A stretch of DNA of 64,000 nt, taken from the NCBI RefSeq assembly GCF_902167145.1, contig NC_050096.1, forward strand, positions 271,210,622 to 271,274,621, read 5' to 3'. The translations under genes were made by a program, and so were the position numbers. The notes beneath the pieces were generated by a model, which did not search any database, was not told the DNA's origin, and worked only from the letters and a program-made list of their open reading frames with translations. The DNA comes from Zea mays (Eukaryota; Streptophyta; Magnoliopsida; Poales; Poaceae). How positions within the stretch are numbered: position 1 is the stretch's first letter; the number at the start of each line of letters is the position of its first letter. Of the stretch, positions 46,270 to 57,120 are shown piece after piece.

Positions 46270-47526
46270 TGAGAGCACCTAGAGGGGGGTGAATAGGTGA
46301 TCCTGAATAACTTGAAACTGAAGCCACAAAAACTTGGTTAAGTGTTAGCACAATGATCGCCAAGTGGCTAGAGAGGAGTCTCAACAAAACACAATAACCA
46401 CAAGAGATCAATCACAGAGATGGCACAGTAGTTTATCCCGTGGTTCGGCCAAGACCAACGCTTGCCTACTCCACGTTGTGGCGTCCCAACGGACGAGGGT
46501 TGCAATCAACCCCTCTCAAGCGGTCCAAAGACCCACTTGAATACCATGGTGTTTTGCTTTGCTTTTCTTAATCCCGTTCGCGAGGAATCTCCACAACTTG
46601 GAGTCTCTCGCCCTTACACTTAAAGTTCACAAAGAAGCACGGAGTAAGGGAGGGATGAGCAACGCACACAAGACACGAAATCAGAATGTCAACACGCTCA
46701 CAAGTCGCAACAAGAGCTCGCAACACAACCCGACGAGTTCACAACTCAACAAGAGCTCTAAATGCTATCACGAAGAAACAAATGCGTGGAATCGAGGTCT
46801 TGGTGCTTAGGAATGCTTTGAGTATGCTTGATGTCCTCCTCCATGCGCCTAGGGGTCCCTTTTATAGCCCCAAGGCAGCTAGGAGCCGTTGAGAGCATTC
46901 CAGGAAGGCTGATCTTGCCTTCTGTCGCCTGGCGCACCGGACAGTCCGGTGCACCACCGGACACTGTCCGGTGCAGATATCCTTCCTTATTTGGCGAAGC
47001 CGACCGTTGGGGTTAGAGAGCCGTTGGCGCACCGGACACTGTCCGGTGCACACCGGACAGTCTGGTGCTCCAATGTGACCGTTGGCTCGGCCACGCGTCA
47101 CGCGCGGAATCCTCGGCCGACCGTTGCCCCGGCAGACCGTTGGCTCACCGGACAGTCCGGTGCACCACCGGACAGTCCGGTGAATTTTAGCCGTACGCCG
47201 CTGTCAAAGTCCCGAGAGCAGCCTGTTCGCCAGAGCCAGCCTGGCGCACCGGACACTGTCCGGTGCACCACCGGACAGTCCGGTGCACCCAGACCGAGCT
47301 GACTTTGGCTGAACATAGTCATCTCATTTCCAATTCAATTTTTCCTGTTTCCAGCACTTAGACACAATACATTAGTCCATAAAACAATGTACTAAGTCTA
47401 GAAACATACCTTTTGACTTGATTTGCACTTTGTCCACCACTTTGCATATATTAACACAAAAGCACTTGTATTGGCAATCAATCACCAAAATACTTAGAAA
47501 TGGCCCAAGGGCACATTTCCCTTTCA
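46270..47526 (-). repeat. B 5' LTR
   Basis: 1257 bp, TGAGAGCACCTAGAGGG to ATTTCCCTTTCA as written. TATAAAA at 46860-46866 (minus). It carries the palindrome array. Confidence 0.93.
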
Positions 47527-47531
47527 ACGTG

Positions 47532-48198
47532 GCTGGCGCACCGGACTGTGTTCGGTGGCGCACCGAACTGTCTGGAGCGCCCATCGACAGACAGCCTCCC
47601 CAACGACCATTTTGGTGGTTGGGGCTATAAATACCCCCAACCACCACACTTCAAGGCATCCAAGTTTTCAGCCATTGCATTCAATACAAGAGCTCTATAT
47701 TTCACTCCAAGACACAAAACAAAAGATCAAATCCTCTCCAAGTCCCAAACTCATTCCAAAGACTTAGTGGCTTGTGAGAGAGACACATTTGTGTTCATTT
47801 GAGTTCTTGTCGCTTGGATCGCTTTTCTTCTTCCTCCATTCTTATTCTCAAGCAACTTGTAATCAAGCAAGAGACACCAAGTTGTGGTGGTACTTGTAAG
47901 GGGTCTAAGTGACCCGTTGATTAAGGAGAAAAGCTCACTCGGTCTAGGTGACCGTTTGAGAGAGGGAAAGGGTTGAAAGAGACCCGATCTTTGTGACCAC
48001 CTCAACGGGGAGTAGGTTTGCAAGAACCAAACCTCGGTAAAACAAATCACCGTGTCATCCGCTTTATTTGCTTGTGATTTGTTTTTGTCCTCTCTTTCGG
48101 ACTTGACTTTATTTCTAACACTAACCCCGACTTGTAGTTGTGCTTAAAGTTTATAAATTTCAGATTTGCCTATTCACCCCACCTCTAGGCGACTTTCA
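47532..48198 (+). repeat. A 3' LTR, second part
   Basis: Continues the A LTR from 7196. It has TATAAATA at 47626-47633 and ends in CTCTAGGCGACTTTCA at 48198. Beyond it lies LTR sequence of G, so A was inserted into G; CCTTA (48199-48203) is the expected duplication, with its partner outside the window. Confidence 0.82.
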
Positions 48199-49266
48199 CC
48201 TTATCGTTTACGCTTCTGCTCCCCGCCCAGGCGAAGCCCCGATGCTGCCACGTGGCATGGTGCACGTGACGTAAGCCAACGGGCGGAGCCTGACGTAAGG
48301 CCTCTGGGCTTGTCGGCGTTTCGAGACCGGGGGGTCCCTGGGCCGACGAGTGAATGTCGTCGTGTGCCCCAGCCTAGATGGGTCGACGCGAGGCCGAGCG
48401 CGAAGGGGGGAAGTGAGGCGGCCGGAGACCGGCGTGAGAGAGGTGGAAATCCCGCGGCCTTCGTGTTCGTCCCGCGCCCAGGTCGGGTGCGCTTGCAGTA
48501 GGGGGTTACAAGCGTCCACGCGGGAGAGGGAGCGAGCGGCTTCAAGCGAGCGCCTGTCTCGTCCTCGTCCCCGCGCGGCCAACCCTCTCTAAGAGGGCCC
48601 TGGTCCTTCCTTTTATAGGCGTAAGGAGAGGATCCAGGTGTACAATGGGGGGTGTAGCAGAGTGCTACGTGTCTAGCGAGGGAGAGCTAGCGCCCTAAGT
48701 ACACGCCATCATGGCGGCTGGAGAGGCTTTGGCGCCCGGTTGGTGTGATGTCGTGGCCGTCGGAGGAGCGCTAGAGCCTGGCGGAAGGACAACTGCTGGA
48801 GCTGTCGAGTCCTTGCTGATGTCCTCTTGCTTCCGTAAGGGGGCGGAGAGCCGCCGTCGTCAGGGAGCGTGCGGGGAGCCATCATTGCCTATCTGGCGGA
48901 GCGAGCCAGATGGGACGCCGGTCTTGTTTCCCGTAGCCTGAGTCAGCTTGGGGTAGGGTAATGATGGCGCCTCCCGTGGACGTGGCTGGTCTGCGCCCTA
49001 GGTTGGGCGATGTGGAGGCTCCTCCGAGGTCGAGGTCGAGTCTGTCTACCGTGGCCAGGGTCGAGTCCGAGCCCCCGGGTCGGGTGAGGCGGAGACCGCC
49101 GGCTGAGGCCAGGGCGGAGTCCGAGCCCTAGGGTCGGGCGAAGCGGAGTTCGTCATCTTCCGGGGCTGAGCCCAAGTCCGTGCCCTGGGTCGGGCGGAGC
49201 GGAGTTCGTCGTCTTCCGGGGCTTAGCCCAAGTCCGAGCCCTGGGTCGGGCGGAGCAGAGTTCGTC
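48199..49266 (-). repeat. G 3' LTR, truncated (cinful/zeon-like)
   Basis: Matches 51872-52810 of the shared LTR, including the block around GCCCTAAGTACACGCCAT and about 2.5 copies of a 56-bp repeat (49120-49262). TATAAAA at 48611-48617 (minus). The LTR start (TGTCGGGGACC side) is missing: similarity stops near 49266, where G 3' UTR sequence begins. The left end is cut by element A. Confidence 0.8.
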
Positions 49267-49773
49267 ACGCTTAGGAGTCCCTCGGCTAGGTCGGCCTTGC
49301 CGCTTACGCGCACTCTTACCCGTCCATAGGGTTCTGTCACCGACGCAGTTGAGAAGGCTCGAAGAATCGCTTCGGTAGAGGAGCTTTCGAACATGAAGAC
49401 TTGTTCGGTCCGCAGAATCACTTATCCGAACGTGAGTTACTTATCACAGAAGGTGATGAGTGAGGTATCCATATCCCGGAGGCGTAGGAGTCCCTCGGCT
49501 CGGTCAGCCTTGGCTGCTTACGTGTACTCCGTCGTTTTCGGGATCCACTTTCGAAGTAGTCGAAAAGCACAAAAGACATTCTCGCAAAAAGGATCTTTTT
49601 TCGAGGAAAAAATTTGACGCAGAGGGGGTTCCCCCCTTTTAGCCCCCGAGGGAGGGTCGGGCTTTGCCGAGGCAAGCCGACCCTTCCTTGATGACTAAAC
49701 TTTGCGCGGGAGCAAGGTATATGAACAATTTGAATGCATCTTAAGGGTAGAAGCGACGTAGTTGTTGGATGTT
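49267..49773 (-). other. G 3' untranslated region
   Basis: Non-coding, similar in part to F 63170-63540, including the shared TTGACGCAGAGGGG and GAGGGAGGGTCGGGCT blocks. A motif AGGAGTCCCTCGGCT occurs twice, near 49271 and 49487. Confidence 0.65.
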
Positions 49774-51871
49774 CTAAGTGTTGCTGTAGACCTCGCCTTG
49801 GCTGTTGGCCAGCTTGTACGTTCCGGGCTTCAGAACTTTGGCGATGACGAACGACCCCTCCCAGGGGGGCGTGAGCTTGTGCCGCCCTCGGGCGTCTTGT
49901 CGCAGCCGAAGCACCAGGTCGCCCACCTGGAGGTCTCGGGACCGGACCCCTCGGGCGTGGTAGCGTCGCAGGGACTGCTGGTACCGCGCCGAGTGCAGCA
50001 AGGCCTTGTCCCGAGCCTCTTCCAGCTGGTCCAGCGAGTCTTCTCGATTAACTTGGTTGCTTTGGTCAGCATAGGCCCTCGTCCTCGGGGAACCGTATTC
50101 TAAGTCTGTGGGCAAGATGGCCTCGACCCCATAGACTAGAAAGAACGGCGTGAAGCCCGTGGCTCGGCTCGATGTTGTCCTCAGGCTCCAGACCACCGAG
50201 GGGAGTTCCTTCATCCATCGCTTGCCGAACTTGTTGAGGTTGTTGTAGATCCGAGGCTTGAGTCCTTGTAGAATCATGCCGTTAGCACGCTCTACTTGCC
50301 CATTCGTCATGGGGTGAGCCACAGCGGCCCAGTCCACCCGGATGTGGTGATCCTCGCAGAAGTCCAGGAACTTTCTGCCGGTGAACTGGGTGCCATTGTC
50401 GGTGATGATGGAGTTCGGGACCCCAAAACGATGGATGATGTTGGTGAAGAACACCACCGCCTGCTCGGACCTGATGCTGTTCAGGGGTCGGACCTCGATC
50501 CACTTGGAGAATTTGTCGATGGCGACCAACAGGTGCGTGTAGCCCCCGGGTGCCTTCTGCAAGGGGCCGACGAGGTCCAGACCCCACACGGCAAAAGGCC
50601 AAGTGATGGGTATGGTCTGCAGAGCCTGGGCAGGCAGGTGGGTCTGCCTTGCGTAGAATTGACACCCTTCGCAGGTGCGGACAATTCTAGTGGCATCGGC
50701 CACCTCCGTCGGCCAGTAGAATCCTTGCCGGAAAGCGTTTCCGACAAGGGCTCGAGGCGCTGCGTGATGGCCGCAAGCCCCCGAGTGTATCTCTCGTAGG
50801 AGTTCCTGACCTTCGGCGACGGAGATGCATCGCTGGAGGATGCCTGAGGGGCTGCGGTGGTAGAGCTCCTTCCCATCTCCCAGCAAGACGAACGATTTGG
50901 TGCACCGCGCCAACCGCCGAGCTTCGGTTCGGTCGAGAGGTAGCTCTCCTCGGTGGAGATATTGCAGGTACGGGGTCTGCCAGTTTTGATTAGGTGTGAC
51001 CCCGCTTCGCTCCTCCTCGACGCGCAGTGCCTCACCCTCGGGAGCCGAGGGTGCCTCGGGCCGAGCCGAGGGTACCTCGGACTGAGCAGAGGGTACCTCG
51101 GGCTGGGCTGAGGGCGCCTCAGGCTCGGGCGAGTCGTCGATCTTGATGGAGGGTTGATGCAGGTCTCGGGAGAAGACGTCCGGGGGAACCGTTGTTCGCC
51201 CCGAGGCTATTTTAGCCAGCTCATCCGCAGTCTCGTTGTAGCGCCGAGCGATGTGGTTGAACTCGAGCCCGTAGAACTTGTCCTCCAGGCGTCGAACCTC
51301 ATCGCAGTAGGCCTCCATCTTGGGGTTGCGGCAGTGGGAGTTCTTCATGACTTGGTCGATGACGAGCTGCGAGTCACCGCGAGCGTCGAGGCGTCGGACC
51401 CCTAGCTCGACGGCGATCCGCAACCCGTTGACCAGAGCCTCGTACTCAGCCACATTGTTGGACGCCGAGAAATGGAGGCGTAGCACGTAGCGTAGGTGCT
51501 TCCCGAGGGGTGAGATGAAGAGTAGGCCTGCGTCGGCTCCTGTCTTCATCAATGACCCGTCGAAGAACATGGTCCAGAGCTCCGGTTGGATCAGAGCCAT
51601 TGGGAGCTGGGTGTCGACCCATTCAGCCACGAAGTCCGCCAAGACCTGGGACTTGATGGCCTTCCGAGGGGCGAACGAGATTGTTTCGCCCATAATTTCC
51701 ACTGCCCACTTCGCAATTCTACCCGAGGCCTCTCGGCACTGGATGATCTCCCCCAGGGGGAAGGATGACACCACAGTTACCGGATGGGCCTCGAAGTAGT
51801 GTCGCAGCTTCCGCCGCGTCAGGATCACCGCATATAGCAGCTTCTGAACTTGTGGGTAGCGGATCTTGGTT
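49774..51871 (-). pseudogene. G pol remnant: RNase H and integrase
   Basis: About 700 open codons of a Tat-type Gypsy polyprotein. The end of the RT/RNase H-like region (LTRRKLRHYFEAH) is followed by the second RNase H (MFFDGSLMKTGADAG, ARGDSQLVIDQV). Next is a proline-rich linker of 7-residue repeats (PSAQPEV type, near 51040-51130). Then come the HHCC finger (CGHHAAPRALVG, CEGCQFYARQ) and the D-D-E core (GLDLVGPL, ITDNGTQFT, NGQVERANG). The stop is at 49774. The open frame extends to 52104 into LTR sequence, adding about 77 residues with no protein origin: a deletion fused LTR to pol. The protein lacks protease and RT. Confidence 0.85.
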
Positions 51872-53488
51872 TCGGCGTTTCGAGACCGGGGGGTCCCTGG
51901 GCCGACGAGTGAATGTCGCCGCGTGCCCCAGCCCAGATGGGTCGACGCGAGGCCGAGCGCGAAGGGGGGAAGTGAGGCGGCCGGAGACCGGCGTGAGAGA
52001 GGTGGAAATCCTGCGGCCTTCGTGTTCGTCCCGCGCCCAGGTCGGGTGCGCTTGCAGTAGGGGGTTACAAGCGTCCACGCGGGAGAGGGAGCGAGCGGCT
52101 TCAAGCGAGCGCCTGTCTCGTCCTCATCCCCGCGCGGCCAACCCTCTCTAAGAGGGCCTTGGTCCTTCCTTTTATTGGCGTAAGGAGAGGATCCAGGTGT
52201 ACAATGGGGGGTGTAGTAGAGTGCTACGTGTCTAGCGGGGGAGAGCTAGCGCCCTAAGTACACGCCATCGTGGCGGCTGGAGAGGTTTTGGCGCCCGGTT
52301 GGTGTGATGTCGTGGCCGTCGGAGGAGCGCTGGAGCCTGGCGGAAGGACAGCTGCTGGAGCTGTCGAGTCCTTGCTGACGTCCTCTTGCTTCCGTAAGGG
52401 GGCGGAGAGCTGCCGTCGTCAGGGAGCGTGCGGGGAGCCATCATTGCCTATCTGGCGGAGCGAGCCAGATGGGACGCCAGTCTTTTTTCCCGTAGCCTGA
52501 GTCAGCTTGGGGTAGGGTAATGATGGCGCCTCCTGTCGACGTGGTTGGTCTGCGCCCTAGGTTGGGCGATGTGGAGGCTCCTCCAAGGTCGAGGTCGAGT
52601 CTGTCTTCCGTGGCCGGGGTCGAGTCCGAGCCCCCAGGTCGGGCGAGACGGAGACCGCCGACTGACGCTAGGGCGGAGTCCGAGCCCTGGGGTCGGGCGA
52701 AGCGGAGTTTGTCGTCTTCCGGGGCTGAGCCCAAGTCCGTGCCCTAGGTCGGGCGGAGCGGAGTTCGTCGTCTTCCGGGGCTTAGCCCAAGTCCGAGCCC
52801 TGGGTCGGGTGGAGCGGAGTTCGTCGTCTTCTAGGGCTTAGCCCGAGTCCGAGCCCTGGGTCAGGCGGAGCGGAGTTCGCCGTCTTCCGGGGCTTAGCCC
52901 GAGTCCAACCCCTAGGTCGGGCGGAGCGGAGTTCGCCGTCTTCCAGGGCTTAGCCCGAGTCCGAGCCCTGGGTCGGGCGAAGCGGAGCTTCCTATGACAC
53001 CTGAGGTCGGGCCTGACTGCCTGTCAGCCTCACTCTGTCAAGTGGCACTGCAGCCGGTGCGGCGCAGGCGGCGCTGTCCTTCTGTCAGGTCGGTCAGTGA
53101 AGCGGCGAAGTGACTGCGGTCACTTCGGTTCTGTTGACTGAAGGGCGCGTGTTAGGATAAAGGTGTCAGGCCACCTTTGCATTAAATGCTCCTGTGCTTT
53201 GGTCGGTCGGTGCGGCGATTTGGTCAGGGTTGCTTCATGGCGAAGGCAGGGCCTTGGGCAAGCCGAAAGTATGTTCGCCGCTGGAGGGGGGCCTTGGGCG
53301 AGACGGAGATCCTCCGGGGTCGGCTGCCCTTGCCCGAGGCTAGGCTCGGGCGAGGCATGATCGAGTCCCTCGAATGGACCGATCCCTGACTTAATCGCAC
53401 CCATCAGGCCTTTGCAGCTTTGTGCTGATGGGGGTTACCAGCTGAGAATTAGGAGCCTTGAGGGTACCCCTAATTATGGTCCCCGACA
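51872..53488 (-). repeat. LTR shared by F (as 3' LTR) and G (as 5' LTR)
   Basis: Starts on the minus strand TGTCGGGGACCATAATTAGG, the recognisable start of cinful/zeon-like LTRs. It is preceded, on F's side, by the polypurine tract GGCTCGGGGGCTAC (53489-53502). It is cut at 51872 by the fusion to pol; the missing tail is visible at 48199-48312. The TATA box has decayed to AATAAAA near 52170. Confidence 0.85.
52678..52996. repeat. 56-bp tandem repeat in the F/G LTR, about 5.5 copies
   Basis: Each unit reads GTCCGAGCCCTGGGTCGGGC, then GGAGCGGAGTTCGTCGTC, then a TTCCGGGGCTTAGCCC-like block. The copy in the other LTR (49120-49262) has only about 2.5 units. Confidence 0.85.
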
Positions 53489-54770
53489 GTAGCCCCCGAG
53501 CCTCGAAGGGAGTGTTAATGCCTCGCGTAATGCTTCGGCTGGTCTGGTCGTTCCCTCATGCGAGCTGGCCGTAGCCCGGGTGCACGGTCGGGTTCCAAGT
53601 TCTCGGGCTGGTATGTTGACGCTGTCAACGGATTGGCCGGAGCTGGGTTTGCGAGAGCAGCCCCCGAGCCTCTGCGCAGGGCGAGAGGACGATCAGGGAC
53701 AGACTCGACTTTTTTACTTACGCCCCTGCGTGGCCTTTCCGCAAGGAGGAGGGGGGGAAAGCGCCATGTTGCCCTCGGTGGGCGCCGAACATGGTGTCTC
53801 CGGTGAGCTGCTGGCAGGTAATCTGAGCGGACGTCCGTGCCCCATTTGCTAGGGGTCGGCTAGAGGCCCAGAGGCGCGCCCAAAAGTACCTGCGGGTGAT
53901 CTGCCGGACCCGGTCCCCTGTCGACGGAGTCCGAGGGCTCGATGCCTCCCTTTGATGGGATTCCGTTACAAGATCGTTCCCGCTGGTCTCAGAAATGTCC
54001 TAGGGTACCTCGAGTGTGCAGCCCGAGCCTTGGTTATGTATCGAACGTACCCATGGTCATCCCTCGCTCTGTGTCTGAGGCGACTGTGAACCCTTCGGGG
54101 GCCAGCCTTCGAACCCCTGATCAGTAGTGGGCGTGGAGCCCGAGTGGCCTGAGGCAGCCGTTGAACCCTTCCGAGGGGCCGGCCTTCGAACCTCTGACCA
54201 GTAGTGGGTGTGGAGCCCACGTGCTCTGAGGCGGCTGTTGAACCCCTCCGAGGGGCCAGCCTTTGAACCTCTGATCAGTAGGGAGGCTCGGAGCCTGGTT
54301 CCTTCACGGGGAAGGATCCTTTTCGGGGTGTCCCCCTTTACCGGCCCCTGTTGTAAGAGAGAGAAAGGGGAAAAGGAAAAGGATACGAAATTGAACGACG
54401 TGGCGTACCTTTTTTGACGCGGTCATTATGGCGAAGGCGAAACGTCGCTCTCTTCCCCCGCCAGAGGCGCCGCCTTTCCCGCCGCGGAGTTAATGCGACG
54501 GGGCGTGCGGTACGCGGGGTGGCCGTTGTGCGTGCGCGAGCCGTTCGAGGAACGGCCGTTTTGCCTTAGGTTTTTTGAATCCCGCGGCGGGTCCGGACGA
54601 AACGTTGAACGGGTCTCGTCTTGGCCCTTATATACTCGGAGGAGGGTCTGGTGACGGTTCTTTGCTCCGCTTCTCGCCTCCCCCTTAGATTTTCGCAACC
54701 CGAGAGGTTTAGCCAGAGAAAAGGAAACTGCTTCCCCAGTTCTTTTTGTTGCCATCCCTTTTGCTCGGTG
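53489..54770 (+). promoter_or_regulatory. F polypurine tract, 76-bp repeats and antisense promoter
   Basis: Non-coding. The polypurine tract adjoins the LTR (53489-53502). About 2.7 copies of a 76-77-bp repeat lie at 54073-54280, with the core block GGCCAGCCTTCGAACC. A TATATAC box at 54629-54635 lies about 136 bp before the ATG at 54771, like the promoter of the E antisense gene. Confidence 0.6.
54073..54280. repeat. 76-77-bp tandem repeat in F 3' UTR
   Basis: About 2.7 imperfect units; each has GGGGCCAGCCTTCGAACC followed by CAGTAGTGGGCGTGGAGCCC or a close variant. Confidence 0.8.
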
Positions 54771-55688
54771 ATGGCCGACCGGGTGACCATCATCCCGCCG
54801 CGCGATCCATGGCCTCTCTCCACGGTTACGGCGGGTGATCTGGAGGATCTTGTGGCTGAGGGTTTACTTCGCCCTCTCTCTGATGAGAGGCGGCCGGAGT
54901 GGATTCCCCCTGTGAGCGGAGCCGCTCCGTCTCCGCCGCTGGGGTACGTCGTGAGCTTCATCTCCTTCCACGAGCGGGGATTCGGTGTGACGGCGAGCCG
55001 CTTTATGCGGGCGATCCTGCACCACTATGGGGTGGAGTTGCACAACCTCAGCCCCAACTCCATCTCGCAGGCCGCCATCTTCGTAGCGGTGTGCGAGGGG
55101 TACTTGGGGATCGCCCCCCAGTGGGACTTGTGGACTCATCTCTTTTTCGCAGAGCTTTTTGCTTCGCCGACGGGGGAGAGAAAGGTCCGCGCGGCGGTGC
55201 GGGCCGGCGGCTGCATCCTCCAGCTGAGGCAGTCGCGGGCGTTGCTGTACATTCCCGCCATCCTTGCGTCCTCGAATAAAGGGTGCCAGCGTCGGTGGTT
55301 CTACCTCCGAAATGACGGCGAGTTGCTCCCGCCGTTTTCCCAGCGAGTGGTCACCGTCGCCGCCGATGCTTGGCGCCACGGGACCTCGCACGAAAGACAG
55401 AAGAACCTCGAACCCCTTCTCAAGGCATTGGAGGCGTTGCGGAAAGGGGGACTCACCGCCGCGGGAGTGATTGCCGCCATCCACCGCCGGAGGGTGCTTC
55501 CCTTGGCGGAGCGACGGTTGCCGCTTTGGGAGATGACGCCGGAGGCTGACTTGGAGGGCTCGCGGATGTCCTCGGATCCCCTTCCCTTTGACGTTCTCCA
55601 CGAGCGGGTGGCCGCCGCGTTGGGGAAACCGGACACCAGCGCCTTCTCCCAGCCCTTGATGCGCCCTGACCAAGGGTGCGTGACTCTG
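54771..55688 (+). CDS. Exon 1 of the F antisense gene
   Basis: 306 codons, open and in phase 0, with the conserved Transposase_28-like segment around residues 60-180 (ASRFMRAILHHYGVELHNLS, WDLWTHLFFAEL). It ends at CTG/GTGAGT. Downstream, the intron (55689-55762) ends CGTCTCCAG before EVGWHKPSLP. Confidence 0.75.
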
Positions 55689-55949
55689 GTGAGTGTCCGC
55701 TCCTTCCTTCTTGCGCCGGGTTGCCCCTGGTTCTTACGGTCGGGATTTCCATACGTCTCCAGGAGGTAGGGTGGCACAAGCCTTCCCTGCCACGGGTCTC
55801 GCAGGATGCGGTGGACCGAGCAGCGCGGCGGGTTGCCGCGGAGGAAAAGAAGAAAAAGAAGGACGCGGAGAAGGCCCAGGCCCGCGAGCGGATGCGGGCT
55901 CGAGACGCCTTGGAAAAGCTCCGTCGTCGGCAGGAGAGGGAGGGGCTCC

Positions 55950-56226
55950 TGTTATAAATGAATGCGACACAAATAGGATCAATCACAGAGAAGACACAGA
56001 TTTAACGTGGAAAACCCCTCCAAAGTGAAGGGGAAAAAAACCACGGGCGTCGGCCGGCAACTTCTCACTATTTTTCAGGTGGTTACAGATCGCAGGAGAT
56101 TTACAATTTAGATGGATATCTCCTGTGGCTTACAAAGATATTTATAGAGGTGAAACCCTAAAACGATCCTCCGCTTCGCTCGCCAACTTGGCCGCCTTCT
56201 TCAGAATTTGGATCACAAACTCAACA
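55950..56226 (-). repeat. H 3' LTR
   Basis: 277 bp, TGTTATAAATGAATGCGACA to ATCACAAACTCAACA as written. TATAAATA on the minus strand at 56139-56146. Confidence 0.9.
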
Positions 56227-56517
56227 GCTCCCGAGGGAGCCGTCGCCGGAAACGCCTGATGACGACGACGATGATGAAGATGATGACGAGGAAGACAACA
56301 TGGCTGCCCGCCTCGGCTCTAGCCCTGGCTTGAGGTTAGGCCAGGAGCCGTCAAGCCAGCCCCCGAGTGGGCTGATGCCGTCAGTCCCCGAAGTCGGGAC
56401 GCCGAGGTCTCGGCCCGAAGAGCGGGGGGCGCTCCGGCCCAAGCCTCCCGGCGACGGGCCTCCGCTTCGCTCGCCAACTTGGCCGCCTTCTTCAGAATTT
56501 GGATCACAAACTCAACA
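56227..56517. repeat. Copy of F flank plus partial LTR inside H
   Basis: 56227 to about 56428 matches 60913 to about 61114 of F with few substitutions (start CCCGAGGGAGCCGTCGCC). About 30 bp of unmatched sequence follow, then 56459-56517 repeats the first 59 bp (minus sense) of the H LTR. Junctions show short shared sequence (CCTCCGCTTCGCTC). Confidence 0.88.
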
Positions 56518-56568
56518 AACTCCACCTTAAGACAAATTCCTTGTAGCATCATAATAGCAACCTCCACC

Positions 56569-57120
56569 TTAAACAAATGCATCATCATCTTGCCAGCGCC
56601 AACAGCCACTAAGGGCTAATTTATAATACCAACTAGCAACAGAAACATGCTTCGTCATCATATCAGCTGGATTATTATCAGTACTGATCTTGCATACCTT
56701 CACCAACCCTTTTTCAATGATATCACGAATGAAGTGATAACGAATATCAATATGTTTGGATTTCTCAGTAATCATCTGATCTTTGGTGAGATGAATGGCA
56801 CTCTGGCTATCACAATAGATGGTAATGCAAGACTTAATTCCACATAGCTCTGAATATATACCTTTCAACCATAAGGCTTCCTTAGTAACTTCTGCAATTG
56901 CCATATACTCAGCTTCTGTGGTAGACAAAGCAACAATATCCTGTAAACGAGCTTTCCAACTCACAGCACAATCTCCAATAGTAAAGACATAACCTGAAAG
57001 AGATCTCCTCCTGTCTAAATCACCTCCATAATCTGAATCAACATAGCCAATCAGACCATCTCCAGATTTACCAAAACATAAACAAGCACTAGAAGAACCA
57101 CGTAGATATCTGAAAATCCA
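56569..57120 (-). pseudogene. H pol, RNase H part
   Basis: Copia RNase H: GYVDSDYGGDLDRRR, then SWKARLQDIVALSTTEAEYM and YCDSQSAIHLTKD, to the natural stop at 56569. An in-frame TAG (57121-57123) separates it from RT. Confidence 0.85.

Larger units (their letters stand above)
42171..47526 (-). mobile_element. Element B, right block: SIRE-type Copia (pol N-terminus, gag, 5' LTR)
   Basis: Continues B to the right of S. From right to left: 5' LTR (46270-47526), primer site, gag and the first half of pol. The duplication ACGTG (47527-47531) pairs with ACATG (7192-7196). The other blocks of B are 7197-7398 and 16436-19838. Confidence 0.92.
48199..53488 (-). mobile_element. Element G: internally deleted Tat-type Gypsy
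   Basis: LTR (51872-53488), then directly RNase H and integrase coding sequence, 3' UTR and a truncated second LTR. Gag, protease, RT, the primer site and the last part of the first LTR are deleted. The antisense gene seen in F is also absent: similarity runs from the 3' UTR straight into the LTR at about 49266. It is a remnant unable to move. Confidence 0.8.

Noticed and set aside
48201..48592. Short ORFs such as the 114- and 124-codon frames, repeated near 51719-52151
   Set aside because: They are LTR sequence of the cinful/zeon-like elements, open by chance in GC-rich DNA.
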